DNA from: Lunatimonas lonarensis
Lineage (GTDB): Bacteria; Bacteroidota; Bacteroidia; Cytophagales; Cyclobacteriaceae
Length of the DNA: 64,000 nt
Direction of reading: 5' to 3'
Assembly: GCF_000390185.1 (NCBI RefSeq)
Contig: NZ_AQHR01000059.1
Location: forward strand, 1 to 64,000
Every line of letters starts with the position of its first letter. The stretch's first letter is position 1. Below are positions 44,194 to 51,722 of the stretch, piece after piece. Both the position numbers and the translations under genes were made by a program. The notes under the pieces were generated by a model. That model was not told the DNA's origin, did no database searches, and saw only the letters and a list, made by a program, of their open reading frames with translations.

Positions 44194-45033
44194 ATGGGTG
44201 AATTAAACGAAAAAGAATTGACTGCACTTGTTTCGCTTCTAGATGACCAAGATCCGGAAGTCAAAGATCACGTACGTGAAAAAATAATCTCTCTTGGAAA
44301 CGACATTATCCCCTTTTTGGAGAAAAAATGGGAAGACAGCTTTGATCCGGTCATTCAAAAGGAAATAGAGGATCTCGTTCACGAACTTCAGTTCTCGCTG
44401 TTAAAGAGCCGTTTGCACACTTGGCGTCAGGACTCAGAACAGGATCTTCTCGAAGGCCTTTGGATTATCAATACCTTTCAATACCCCGAACTGGAATTTG
44501 AGACACTGAACGCTTCCATGCATCAGATTTATTTTGATGTATGGACTTCTTTTGATAATCGCCTGACGCCTTACGAGCAGGTACGGACGATCAACAGCGT
44601 ACTCTTTCACGAGCTGAAATTTGCGGCCAATACAAAAAATTTTCACTCCCCCGGCAATAGCATGTTGAGTATTGTACTGGATTCCAAACGGGGAAATCCA
44701 ATCAGTCTCTGTTCTGTTTATCTATTGGTGGCCAAAAAGCTTGGCCTGCCAATCTACGGGGTCAATCTTCCAAACCTATTTGTGCTGACGTACAAAACAC
44801 CCGAATCTACCTTTTATATAAATGCCTTCAACAAAGGCCTCATCTTTACCAGACAGGATATTGTTAATTACCTGGAGCATCTCAAGTTTGAACCGAAGGA
44901 AGAATACTTCGAACCCTGCGAAAATGTTGAGATCATCCGAAGAAGCTTGCGCAACCTCAAACTTTCGTTCGAAAAAATAGGGGAACTGGCCAAATCCGAA
45001 GAAATACAGGAATTGTTGGATATTCTGGTCTAG
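44194..45033 (+). CDS. Transglutaminase-like (SirB1/Transglut_core2) protein
   Basis: The 279-residue product has an N-terminal helical repeat region (ALVSLLDDQDPEVKDHVREK) and the Transglut_core2 domain at about 100-230. Its signature stretch is SKRGNPISLCSVYLLVAKKLGLPIYGVNLPNLFVL, split here as KRGNPISLCSVYLLVAKKL and GLPIYGVNLPNLFVL. The family (SirB1/YchA) has an inactive or altered transglutaminase core, and a cytoplasmic regulatory role has been suggested. Function here is unknown. It stands between the amidase and the convergent thioredoxin-like gene. Confidence 0.75.
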   Translation: MGELNEKELTALVSLLDDQDPEVKDHVREKIISLGNDIIPFLEKKWEDSFDPVIQKEIEDLVHELQFSLLKSRLHTWRQDSEQDLLEGLWIINTFQYPELEFETLNASMHQIYFDVWTSFDNRLTPYEQVRTINSVLFHELKFAANTKNFHSPGNSMLSIVLDSKRGNPISLCSVYLLVAKKLGLPIYGVNLPNLFVLTYKTPESTFYINAFNKGLIFTRQDIVNYLEHLKFEPKEEYFEPCENVEIIRRSLRNLKLSFEKIGELAKSEEIQELLDILV

Positions 45034-45043
45034 GCTGCCTTGG

Positions 45044-45631
45044 CTACTGTCGGCGAACATTGCAGCCTACAGCCCGGGTAGAAGCTGGGCTGGGACTTTT
45101 TCTGGCCACTATGTTCGTAAGCGCTGCTTCGAGGTATTTCATCTGAGCATTGGCGGCCGATTGCGGATTATTGTCTATCGCTCCCTTGTACACGACCGAA
45201 TACCCCGTGGGACCACTGGCTATTACCACTGCCTCGGGAATCTTTGTTACTCCTAAAAATTGCGTCATTTCCTGGTCTACATCCAACAGATAAGGCATAG
45301 TATATCCCTTTACTGTGGCCCGTTCGGCCATCGCTGCTTGACCCTCCGCAGCACCATGACCAGCGTGTGGGTTGACCAGCGCAAAGACAAAATCCTCTGG
45401 CGCAAATTCCCTGTATAAAGCGAGGATGCGGTCTTCATACAGCCGGGCATAAGGGCATCCCAAACTCATAAAAATCAGCACAACCGCCTTGGAAGAACGG
45501 TGCGGCTTTAGGGAAAACAGCTCACCTGAGACCGCATCGACCAACTCGATATCTGATAATCGTTGGGCAGATGCCGTAAGCACCAACGATAGGAAAATTC
45601 CAACAAGAACTGGTTTTCTTAGTGCTTTCAT
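45044..45631 (-). CDS. Exported thioredoxin-fold (AhpC/TSA-like) protein
   Basis: The product is 195 residues from ATG 45631, selected because it starts a signal peptide (MKALRKPVLVGIFLSLVLTASAQ). The thioredoxin fold carries a single N-terminal active-site cysteine, C59, in IFMSLGCPYARLYEDRI rather than a CxxC pair. A second cysteine, C190, is near the C-terminus in RAVGCNVRRQ. The fold resembles redoxin-domain proteins of the peroxiredoxin superfamily. A periplasmic redox role is likely, but the electron partner is unknown. A CAAATTTA box (TAAATTTG on the minus strand) lies 43 nt upstream. Confidence 0.72.
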   Translation of the reverse strand: MKALRKPVLVGIFLSLVLTASAQRLSDIELVDAVSGELFSLKPHRSSKAVVLIFMSLGCPYARLYEDRILALYREFAPEDFVFALVNPHAGHGAAEGQAAMAERATVKGYTMPYLLDVDQEMTQFLGVTKIPEAVVIASGPTGYSVVYKGAIDNNPQSAANAQMKYLEAALTNIVARKSPSPASTRAVGCNVRRQ

Positions 45632-45673
45632 TAGTCTTTTAGTTGGCAAACCACTTGGACAGGATAGCCACAC

Positions 45674-45681
45674 CAAATTTA
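45674..45681 (-). promoter_or_regulatory. Candidate -7 promoter box (TAAATTTG) for the thioredoxin-like gene
   Basis: On the minus strand this is an exact TAnnTTTG match 43 nt upstream of the chosen start codon at 45631. It supports that start over the longer frame beginning at 45676, which would begin inside the box. Confidence 0.4.
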
Positions 45682-45731
45682 ATCACAAAAATCAGGCTAT
45701 TTATAGGTCTACGCAGGAATAAAGCTACTAT

Positions 45732-46361
45732 TTACCAAATCGTATACGTAAGTACCATGTCTCCCTCTACCAATACCTGAACTTCATAATGATGGTCAGA
45801 GGTACCCGTTCCCGAAATACGCCCTTTGATAACTTGGGAACTGCCATCAAAAGGCTGGAGCAGAATATGCTGTTTCAAGCTAATGCCCTTTCTTCCCTGA
45901 CATTTAAAGATGGATTCCTTTGCCGACCAGGCGATGGTATGCAAGAGGGTATCCTTACCCAAAAAGCCCATTTCTTCATCCTGAAGATACTTTGGGGCCA
46001 CCGTAACGGTTTTTTCACGAACCAACTCAAGGTCTATTCCCACAGGCATTTCCCTGTGAAAAATCGCTGCGGCGACGTGACTACAATGTGACAGCGAAAC
46101 GTGGCCGTACCCATCCATGGAATAGGATTTGCCATGCGGATCTTTGTAAAAGCCAGGATAGGGCAACTGTATCAAATCCAACGCCGATTTAACGGCCAAT
46201 CGCGCCCCTTTCCACTCCAACCGCTTATCGGGATGACTGATATTGGCATAGGAAAGCTTCTCTCTAAAACTCAAAAAATCCAACACCTCGTCCTTTAGGT
46301 CATGAATATTATTGACCGCAAAAGCCGATAAAGGGCTAATTTTTTCTAACTTTGTTTGCAT
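45732..46361 (-). CDS. 4'-phosphopantetheinyl transferase superfamily protein (Sfp type)
   Basis: The product is 209 residues from ATG 46361 (MQTKLEKISPLS). Sfp-type motifs are KDPHGKSYSMDGYGHVSLSHC, MPVGIDLELV with the Mg-binding Asp/Glu, and TIAWSAKESIFKCQGRKGISLK with the WSxKE motif. It transfers phosphopantetheine from CoA onto carrier proteins. No polyketide, peptide synthetase or acyl carrier protein gene is adjacent, so the client is unknown. It diverges from the WD40 gene with 38 nt between starts. Confidence 0.85.
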   Translation of the reverse strand: MQTKLEKISPLSAFAVNNIHDLKDEVLDFLSFREKLSYANISHPDKRLEWKGARLAVKSALDLIQLPYPGFYKDPHGKSYSMDGYGHVSLSHCSHVAAAIFHREMPVGIDLELVREKTVTVAPKYLQDEEMGFLGKDTLLHTIAWSAKESIFKCQGRKGISLKQHILLQPFDGSSQVIKGRISGTGTSDHHYEVQVLVEGDMVLTYTIW

Positions 46362-46399
46362 GCGTAATGGTGGGGGTGGTGATAAATTAGGTGCAATAT

Positions 46400-47308
46400 A
46401 TGTCAAAAATTACAGTTAATAAACTCCATACGCTTTCCGGCCATAATGATTCGATATACGCTTTAACAGAGGGGGTTAACCCTCGATTTTTTTATACCGG
46501 AGATGGGGACGGATACGTGGTTGAGTGGGACCTGGATCAGCCCAAAGACGGCAAACTTGTGGCAAAACTTCCGAATTCGGTCTATGCGCTGGCAGTCGAA
46601 AAAGCCAGCAAACTACTTGTGATCGGCCATAATTTTGAAGGGATACATGTCATCGACCTGGTGGATAAAAAGGAAATCTGGTCACTAAAATTAACCTCCC
46701 ACCCTATTTTCGATCTTCAATTTGCCGACGGACTACTTTATGTAGCTACTGGTGACGGCGTACTTATTGTGGTCGATATGGACGAAAGGTCTCCTAGAAA
46801 GCATATTAAACTGAGTTCTGCCGCTCTTCGCAGCCTTGCCGTCAACCCAATAAACGGACATTTGGCGGTGGGCTCCTCAGACCACTCCATCACCGTCTTG
46901 GAACGTGGTACCCACCACCCGCTTGCGAAATTGGAAAAGCATACCAATTCCGTATTTGCGTTGGGGTATACCCCCGATGGTAATACACTCATCAGTGGCG
47001 GAAGGGATGCACACCTTCACACGTGGAACAGTGCCGATTATTCGCTCAAAAATACGATCGTAGCCCACATGTATGCCATTAATTACCTATCTTTTCGGGA
47101 TGATGGGAGATATTTCGTAACTTGTAGCATGGATAAGTCCATAAAACTATGGGATGCCGAAAGCTATCAGCTGCTTAAGGTCATCGACAAAGGACGCCAT
47201 GCAGGGCACGGGACTTCGATCAATAAGCTTTTTTGGAGTAGTTATAACCGGCAAGTAGTCGCTGTAAGCGATGATCGAACCGCATCAATCTGGAACATCG
47301 AATTTTAG
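46400..47308 (+). CDS. WD40 repeat protein
   Basis: The product is 302 residues from ATG 46400 (MSKITVNKLHTLSGHNDS). It is a seven-bladed WD40 propeller with blades such as HTNSVFALGYTPDGNTLISGGRDAHLHTW, in part, and YFVTCSMDKSIKLWDAESYQLL, ending in DDRTASIWNIEF. There is no signal peptide, so it should be a cytoplasmic interaction scaffold. The DivIVA-like gene begins 4 nt after its stop, suggesting the two products act in one process. Function unknown. Confidence 0.85.
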   Translation: MSKITVNKLHTLSGHNDSIYALTEGVNPRFFYTGDGDGYVVEWDLDQPKDGKLVAKLPNSVYALAVEKASKLLVIGHNFEGIHVIDLVDKKEIWSLKLTSHPIFDLQFADGLLYVATGDGVLIVVDMDERSPRKHIKLSSAALRSLAVNPINGHLAVGSSDHSITVLERGTHHPLAKLEKHTNSVFALGYTPDGNTLISGGRDAHLHTWNSADYSLKNTIVAHMYAINYLSFRDDGRYFVTCSMDKSIKLWDAESYQLLKVIDKGRHAGHGTSINKLFWSSYNRQVVAVSDDRTASIWNIEF

Positions 47309-47312
47309 TCTT

Positions 47313-48179
47313 ATGAAGATAACGCCTTTGGATATCCGGCAAAAGACCTTTGAAAAACAAATCAGAGGATATGATAAAGAAGAGGTGTCGGCATTTTTAA
47401 CCTACCTTTCCCAAGAATGGGAGAAAGTAATGGATGAGAAGAAAATGCTTCAGCTCCAGTTTGAACAGGCAGACAAAGAGGCAAAAAAGCTTCGGGAAAT
47501 CGAGCAGTCTCTGTTTAAAACGTTGAAAACCGCTGAAGATACGGGCGCCAGCATCATCGAGCATGCGAATGACACCGCAAATCAGATTCTGAAAGAGGCT
47601 CAAATGGAGGCTGACTTGCTGATTTCCGACGCGAAAAACATGGCCAAAAATACACGCGAACTGGCGGAATCCAAATCCAAAGGTGTGTTCGAAGACCTGA
47701 GGGAGGAAGTATCCTTGCTGTCCAAAGCCTACGAAGAATTGCTCGCGCAACGAGAGCTTCTACTGGGTAACCTCAGAAAACTGGCCCAAGATACGTTGGA
47801 AAACATCCGTGTATCCCAAGAGGATTTTCAACAGGTAGACCTTTCGCTCCCTAGCCACCAGGTACGCGAATTACTGGAAAAAGGCAGTTTAGCACTGCAA
47901 ACCGAAAGCGAAGAATACGAGCCGGAAATGGAACTGATTTTAAAACCCGAGATTCCGGACGTAGAACGCATCTACACGGAGGGTGACGAAGAAACAAAGC
48001 CGGACTCTACCGAAGATGCTGTTTCTGACTACGCCGAAACAGAATCCACCGAGTCTTCCATTCAAGGCGAAGAAACAACATCTTCCCAAGCCGATATAGA
48101 ACCCAAACCGAAAGAGGTTTCCCCAAACCCCTCCAAAAAAGGACACGGCACTGGTTCATTCTTTGATCAATTTAACTAA
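47313..48179 (+). CDS. DivIVA-domain coiled-coil protein
   Basis: The product is 288 residues from ATG 47313. The N-terminal MKITPLDIRQKTFEKQIRGY and following DKEEVSAFLTYLSQEW match the DivIVA lipid-binding domain. A long coiled coil runs to about residue 175, and the tail is acidic and Ser/Thr-rich. DivIVA-type proteins recognise curved membrane and organise division or growth sites in Gram-positives. In Bacteroidota the role is not established. It sits 4 nt after the WD40 gene, and its stop overlaps the folB start by one base. Confidence 0.82.
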   Translation: MKITPLDIRQKTFEKQIRGYDKEEVSAFLTYLSQEWEKVMDEKKMLQLQFEQADKEAKKLREIEQSLFKTLKTAEDTGASIIEHANDTANQILKEAQMEADLLISDAKNMAKNTRELAESKSKGVFEDLREEVSLLSKAYEELLAQRELLLGNLRKLAQDTLENIRVSQEDFQQVDLSLPSHQVRELLEKGSLALQTESEEYEPEMELILKPEIPDVERIYTEGDEETKPDSTEDAVSDYAETESTESSIQGEETTSSQADIEPKPKEVSPNPSKKGHGTGSFFDQFN

Positions 48180-48544
48180 TGGGCAGGGTTTCTCTTGAAG
48201 GTATTGAGTTCCACGCTTACCATGGGGTATTTTCTGAGGAAAAGAAATTGGGCAATCGGTTTACCGTCGATATACATGTCTTTACCGATTTCAAAAAGGC
48301 CATGGTGGAAGATGACCTAAAAGCCACGGTGGATTATTTCCGGATTTACCAAATCGCCAAATCGCACATGCAGGAACCGGTAAAACTTTTGGAACACCTT
48401 GCGCACCTAATGATACAGGATATCTTGGTGGTCTATCCTTCCCTTAGACAGATCGATGTCATCATCAAAAAACATAATCCCGCACTAGGTGGTGTCGTTA
48501 ACTACTCGGTAGTGGAGGTGAGCTATCCCAACGACTACGATTAG
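48179..48544 (+). CDS. folB: Dihydroneopterin aldolase
   Basis: This 121-residue folate enzyme cleaves 7,8-dihydroneopterin to 6-hydroxymethyl-dihydropterin. The family N-terminus VSLEGIEFHAYHGVFSEEK carries the substrate-binding region, and VDYFRIYQIAKSHM with LLEHLAHLMIQDIL holds the conserved Glu. The terminal VIIKKHNPALGGVVNYSVVEV contains the catalytic Lys. Normal length. Its ATG overlaps the DivIVA-like stop. Confidence 0.93.
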   Translation: MGRVSLEGIEFHAYHGVFSEEKKLGNRFTVDIHVFTDFKKAMVEDDLKATVDYFRIYQIAKSHMQEPVKLLEHLAHLMIQDILVVYPSLRQIDVIIKKHNPALGGVVNYSVVEVSYPNDYD

Positions 48545-48644
48545 ATCTTGCCAAATATTGCACTTCTATTCCGTTCAATTAGGCCAAAGCAGCTTTTCAG
48601 GACATGCCTCTCCGCTCGTATCCTTCAATGAACCGATTTCCTTC

Positions 48645-49106
48645 ATGTACACAAAAAACGAAGTGAGTAAAACCAAGCAGGAATTCTGGACCGCATTTGG
48701 TTTGTATATGAAACCTGTACCCTCATCTGAAGGAGGCCGCATCCATTGGCAAAACTATAAAACAGGGATAAAAGGCATCTATTTTCGGATGAAAGCAGAA
48801 CGTGATTTTGCCTCCATTGGGATAGAGATCGTGCATTCCGACCCAGACATACGGCAGTTGCTTTTTGACCAGTTTAAACAATTCGAACGAATCCTGAACT
48901 CGACACTTGGGGAATCTTGGGATTGGCAGCTACATGCAGCTGGGGATGCCGGGCAAACCATAAGCAAGATCGAAAAGCGGTTGGAAAGAGTAAACGTAAT
49001 GGATGAGTCGGAATGGGGAACCATCATTTCGTTTCTAAAACCCCGGATTATAGCATTGGATGACTTCTGGTCAAATATGAAATACGGATTCGAAGGACTT
49101 GTATAG
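48645..49106 (+). CDS. DUF4268 domain-containing protein
   Basis: The product is 153 residues from ATG 48645 (MYTKNEVSKTKQEFWTAFG); a longer frame from 48558 adds an unlikely N-terminus. The sequence, with KQEFWTAFGLYMKP, GIKGIYFRMKAERDFASIGIE and FLKPRIIALDDFW, matches DUF4268, a small alpha/beta family of unknown function that is distantly nuclease-like in some annotations. It is cytoplasmic, follows folB on the same strand, and converges with the IscA-like gene. Confidence 0.78.
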   Translation: MYTKNEVSKTKQEFWTAFGLYMKPVPSSEGGRIHWQNYKTGIKGIYFRMKAERDFASIGIEIVHSDPDIRQLLFDQFKQFERILNSTLGESWDWQLHAAGDAGQTISKIEKRLERVNVMDESEWGTIISFLKPRIIALDDFWSNMKYGFEGLV

Positions 49107-49117
49107 GGGCAAGCCGA

Positions 49118-49432
49118 TCAGGCATCATGCCGTTTAGGCAGATCGCTATTCACAAAAGTAAACCCCCGGCTATCACTGCCCTCAAAAAAATCAATATGCA
49201 TGCCCATGAGAAACATGACATGTTTCTTCTCAATCAAAATCTCCAGTCCCTCCCATTCAAACACCTTGTCCTCCTCCTTGGCTTTGTCAAATCCCAGCAT
49301 ATAAGAAACCCCTCCACATCCACCGCCTTTCACGCCTACCCGGAGCCGGTATTCCCCTGGAATATTTTTGTGGGCGATGATGTTTTTGATTTCATCCAGT
49401 GCCTTGGTGGAAATACTTATTGGCATTACCAT
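49118..49432 (-). CDS. HesB/IscA-family protein lacking the C-terminal CxC motif
   Basis: The product is 104 residues (an internal start at 49426 would give 102). The HesB/IscA fold is clear: ISISTKALDEIKNIIAHK, LRVGVKGGGCGGVSYMLGF with the first conserved cysteine, and GFTFVNSDLP near the end. Canonical A-type carriers finish with NPNxxxxCGCG, giving two further cysteine ligands. This protein ends GFTFVNSDLPKRHDA and has neither. It therefore probably does not carry a cluster in the standard three-cysteine way, or uses other residues. A TATCTTTG box lies about 33 nt upstream. Confidence 0.82.
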   Translation of the reverse strand: MVMPISISTKALDEIKNIIAHKNIPGEYRLRVGVKGGGCGGVSYMLGFDKAKEEDKVFEWEGLEILIEKKHVMFLMGMHIDFFEGSDSRGFTFVNSDLPKRHDA

Positions 49433-49464
49433 GACAGATAAATCCCTTTGTTCGTTTAAAGGTT

Positions 49465-49472
49465 CAAAGATA
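49465..49472 (-). promoter_or_regulatory. Candidate -7 promoter box (TATCTTTG) of the IscA-like gene
   Basis: On the minus strand this is an exact TAnnTTTG match, 33 nt upstream of the first possible start codon. It is the fourth occurrence of the octamer TATCTTTG at this kind of distance from a minus-strand gene in the window. Confidence 0.42.
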
Positions 49473-49545
49473 GACCAGAAAAAACCAATCTGTGTAGTTT
49501 GGAAACCCTAGATTTTGGATATTAGAACTTTAATTGGAAACCTGA

Positions 49546-50067
49546 ATGGAAATCGTCACCGATCTTTTAAAAATTTTGCTTCCGGGAGGCCTAGCTGTGT
49601 ACGGTATGTACATCGTCACCGTGTCTTTCCTGAAAAAAGAATGGGAAAAGCGGGTACTGGAGCTAAAGACGAAAAGCTCCGATACGCTACTTCCCATCCG
49701 CCTGCAGGCAGCGGAGCGCCTCTGCCTGCTGCTGGAACGCATCACACCCAACAACCTGGTTCGTAGGGTGAACCAAGGCGGACTTACCGCAATCGAGCTT
49801 CATTCCTTGCTAATCAATGAGGTACGGGAAGAATTTAACCATAACCTTTCCCAGCAGGTGTATTTTTCCGAGGAGGCTTGGGAGGATGTTCGAAATTCCG
49901 TGGAGCAGGTGATCACATTGGTAAATCGGGCCAACAAAGGGCTGTCCCAAGAAGCACTGGGCATCGAACTCGCCAAAAGGATTTTCCAGCTTTCCCTAGA
50001 AAACGAAAACGATGTAATCGCCCGCGCACGCAAAAAAATCAAATCTGAGATACAGGTGTATTTCTAA
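49546..50067 (+). CDS. Conserved hypothetical protein with N-terminal membrane anchor
   Basis: The 173-residue product has a single N-terminal transmembrane helix (LLKILLPGGLAVYGMYIVTVSFL) followed by a helical cytoplasmic domain with RLQAAERLCLLLERITPNNLVRRV and SQQVYFSEEAWEDVRNSVEQVI. I do not assign a characterised function. It precedes the YkvA-like gene by 10 nt and is the first of a run of closely spaced genes, suggesting a shared transcript. It appears to be a real gene from its codon use, start and spacing. Confidence 0.65.
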   Translation: MEIVTDLLKILLPGGLAVYGMYIVTVSFLKKEWEKRVLELKTKSSDTLLPIRLQAAERLCLLLERITPNNLVRRVNQGGLTAIELHSLLINEVREEFNHNLSQQVYFSEEAWEDVRNSVEQVITLVNRANKGLSQEALGIELAKRIFQLSLENENDVIARARKKIKSEIQVYF

Positions 50068-50077
50068 TCTCACCGCT

Positions 50078-50509
50078 ATGAATTTGAAAGAAGAATACCA
50101 GCATGTATTTGAGAAAGCAAAAGCCATTTACATGGATCGGGCAGGTCGCATAGCCTCATCCGAATCAAAAATCAAAGCCCTGCTCCTACAGGTTAGGCAA
50201 AAATTTGCCGAACTTATGGATACGCCGTTGGTAGCCGGAGCCAGGGGTCAGTTGGAAATTTTTGTACGCATGCTCAATGCGCACGTCAGGGGAAGCTACC
50301 CCAGCCTATCCAACCGATCATTGGGGCTCCTTGTGCTGGGCCTTTTTTACTTTGCCTTGCCATTGGACATGGTTCCGGATTTTATCCCTTTCGTAGGCTA
50401 TGTAGATGACCTTTCTGTACTGTTGGGGATCTATAAAAGCCTTCAGACAGACATTGATAAATTTTTGCGTTGGGAACAGGAGAATAAAAAACCTGATTTT
50501 GAGCTATGA
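50078..50509 (+). CDS. YkvA family protein (DUF1232)
   Basis: The 143-residue product carries the YkvA/DUF1232 core at about residues 75-125: GLLVLGLFYFALPLDMVPDF followed by IPFVGYVDDLSVL. The family consists of short membrane-associated helices with an invariant P-x-D-x-x-P-D motif and unknown function. Its stop overlaps the start of the next gene by four bases. Confidence 0.83.
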   Translation: MNLKEEYQHVFEKAKAIYMDRAGRIASSESKIKALLLQVRQKFAELMDTPLVAGARGQLEIFVRMLNAHVRGSYPSLSNRSLGLLVLGLFYFALPLDMVPDFIPFVGYVDDLSVLLGIYKSLQTDIDKFLRWEQENKKPDFEL

Positions 50510-51225
50510 CACCAAAAATTGCCTTTGTAACCGGTGGATCCGGGCTGGTGGGCATGCAAGTACTGCATCAGCTGTTTACAGACCCTACGTATAGGTACGT
50601 CATCTCCTTCGGAAGAAGAGATCTCGCCATCAAACACGACAAGCTGCTTCAAATCACCGTCGATTTTGAAAAGCTACATCTAGTTAACCTGGTGGAGAAG
50701 ATCCGTGAGCGAAACATGGGAGGAGACCACCACTCGCTGGTAGCCTGGCTCGAAGAAAAGTCGGTTGAAATACATGGGTTCTGTTCCCTCGGAACCACGA
50801 TTAAAAAGGCTGGATCCAAGGAAAAATTTTACCAAATAGACCATGATTATGTAGTGGATTTTGCCCAATGGGCCTATCATCAAGGTGCCAGCAAATTTCT
50901 ATATGTCAGTGCAATAGGAGCCGACCCCCAATCTACCCTATTTTATAACCGCGTAAAGGGTGAGACAGAGGAAGACCTCAAACTTATCGCCTTTCATTAC
51001 CTTGGGATCTTCCAACCTTCCGTCCTGCTTGGAAACCGAAGAGAGGCACGATTGGGCGAAGAAATTGGAGCCTTGGTGATGCGCGGTGTAAGTGTACTGG
51101 GTCTGTTGAAAAAGTATAAGCCCATCTACGATCACCAGGTTGCGAAAGCCATGCTTTATTATGCCAAACGATCCTCCGTGAAAATGATCGAAACCATCTC
51201 CAACCAAGAGATGCACCAGTTATAA
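50506..51225 (+). CDS. NAD(P)-binding Rossmann-fold protein (HTATIP2/CC3-like SDR)
   Basis: The 239-residue product has an N-terminal nucleotide motif, TGGSGLVGMQVLHQL, and an atypical SDR core with HGFCSLGTTIKKAGSKEKFYQID and FLYVSAIGADPQSTLFYNRVKGETEEDL. This is close to the oxidoreductase HTATIP2 (CC3/TIP30) group. The YxxxK-like Tyr and Lys lie in FYNRVKGE. The substrate is unknown. It overlaps the YkvA-like gene by 4 nt and precedes dtd by 10 nt. Confidence 0.78.
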   Translation: MTPKIAFVTGGSGLVGMQVLHQLFTDPTYRYVISFGRRDLAIKHDKLLQITVDFEKLHLVNLVEKIRERNMGGDHHSLVAWLEEKSVEIHGFCSLGTTIKKAGSKEKFYQIDHDYVVDFAQWAYHQGASKFLYVSAIGADPQSTLFYNRVKGETEEDLKLIAFHYLGIFQPSVLLGNRREARLGEEIGALVMRGVSVLGLLKKYKPIYDHQVAKAMLYYAKRSSVKMIETISNQEMHQL

Positions 51226-51235
51226 ATCTATTGAG

Positions 51236-51688
51236 ATGATTGCAGTACTACAACGGGTCTCTGAGGCCTCTGTGTCCATTTCAGGAACCGTCACCGGAAA
51301 GATCTCGAGCGGATTGCTGGTTCTCCTGGGTATCGAAGATGCCGACGATGAGGAAGATATCCTTTGGGTCAGCCGAAAAATTGTGCAAATGCGAATTTTC
51401 CCCGATGAAAACGGTGTCATGAACCGGAGCATCACCGATGCAAATGGAGAGATCCTTCTGATCAGCCAGTTTACGCTTCACGCGAGCACTAAAAAGGGTA
51501 ACCGACCTTCCTACATCAAAGCGGCAAAACCGGAGATAGCTATACCACTCTATGGCCAGACCATCCAACAGATTTCAGCAGATCTGGGACGTTCGATTAA
51601 AACCGGTGAGTTTGGTGCCAACATGCAAGTAGCACTGGTAAACGACGGCCCAGTTACTATCATTATTGACTCCAAAAACAAAGTCTAG
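51236..51688 (+). CDS. dtd: D-aminoacyl-tRNA deacylase
   Basis: This 150-residue enzyme hydrolyses D-amino acids (and glycine from tRNA-Ala) mischarged on tRNA. Motifs are MIAVLQRVSEASVSI at the N-terminus, the conserved SQFTLHASTKKGNRPSY and the C-terminal cis-Gly-Pro motif in VALVNDGPVTIIID. Normal length. It is in the run of genes from 49546 to the MazG-like gene. Confidence 0.95.
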   Translation: MIAVLQRVSEASVSISGTVTGKISSGLLVLLGIEDADDEEDILWVSRKIVQMRIFPDENGVMNRSITDANGEILLISQFTLHASTKKGNRPSYIKAAKPEIAIPLYGQTIQQISADLGRSIKTGEFGANMQVALVNDGPVTIIIDSKNKV

Positions 51689-51722
51689 ACTTCCTGTATC
51701 AACGAAGTCAAGAACTATCAAC

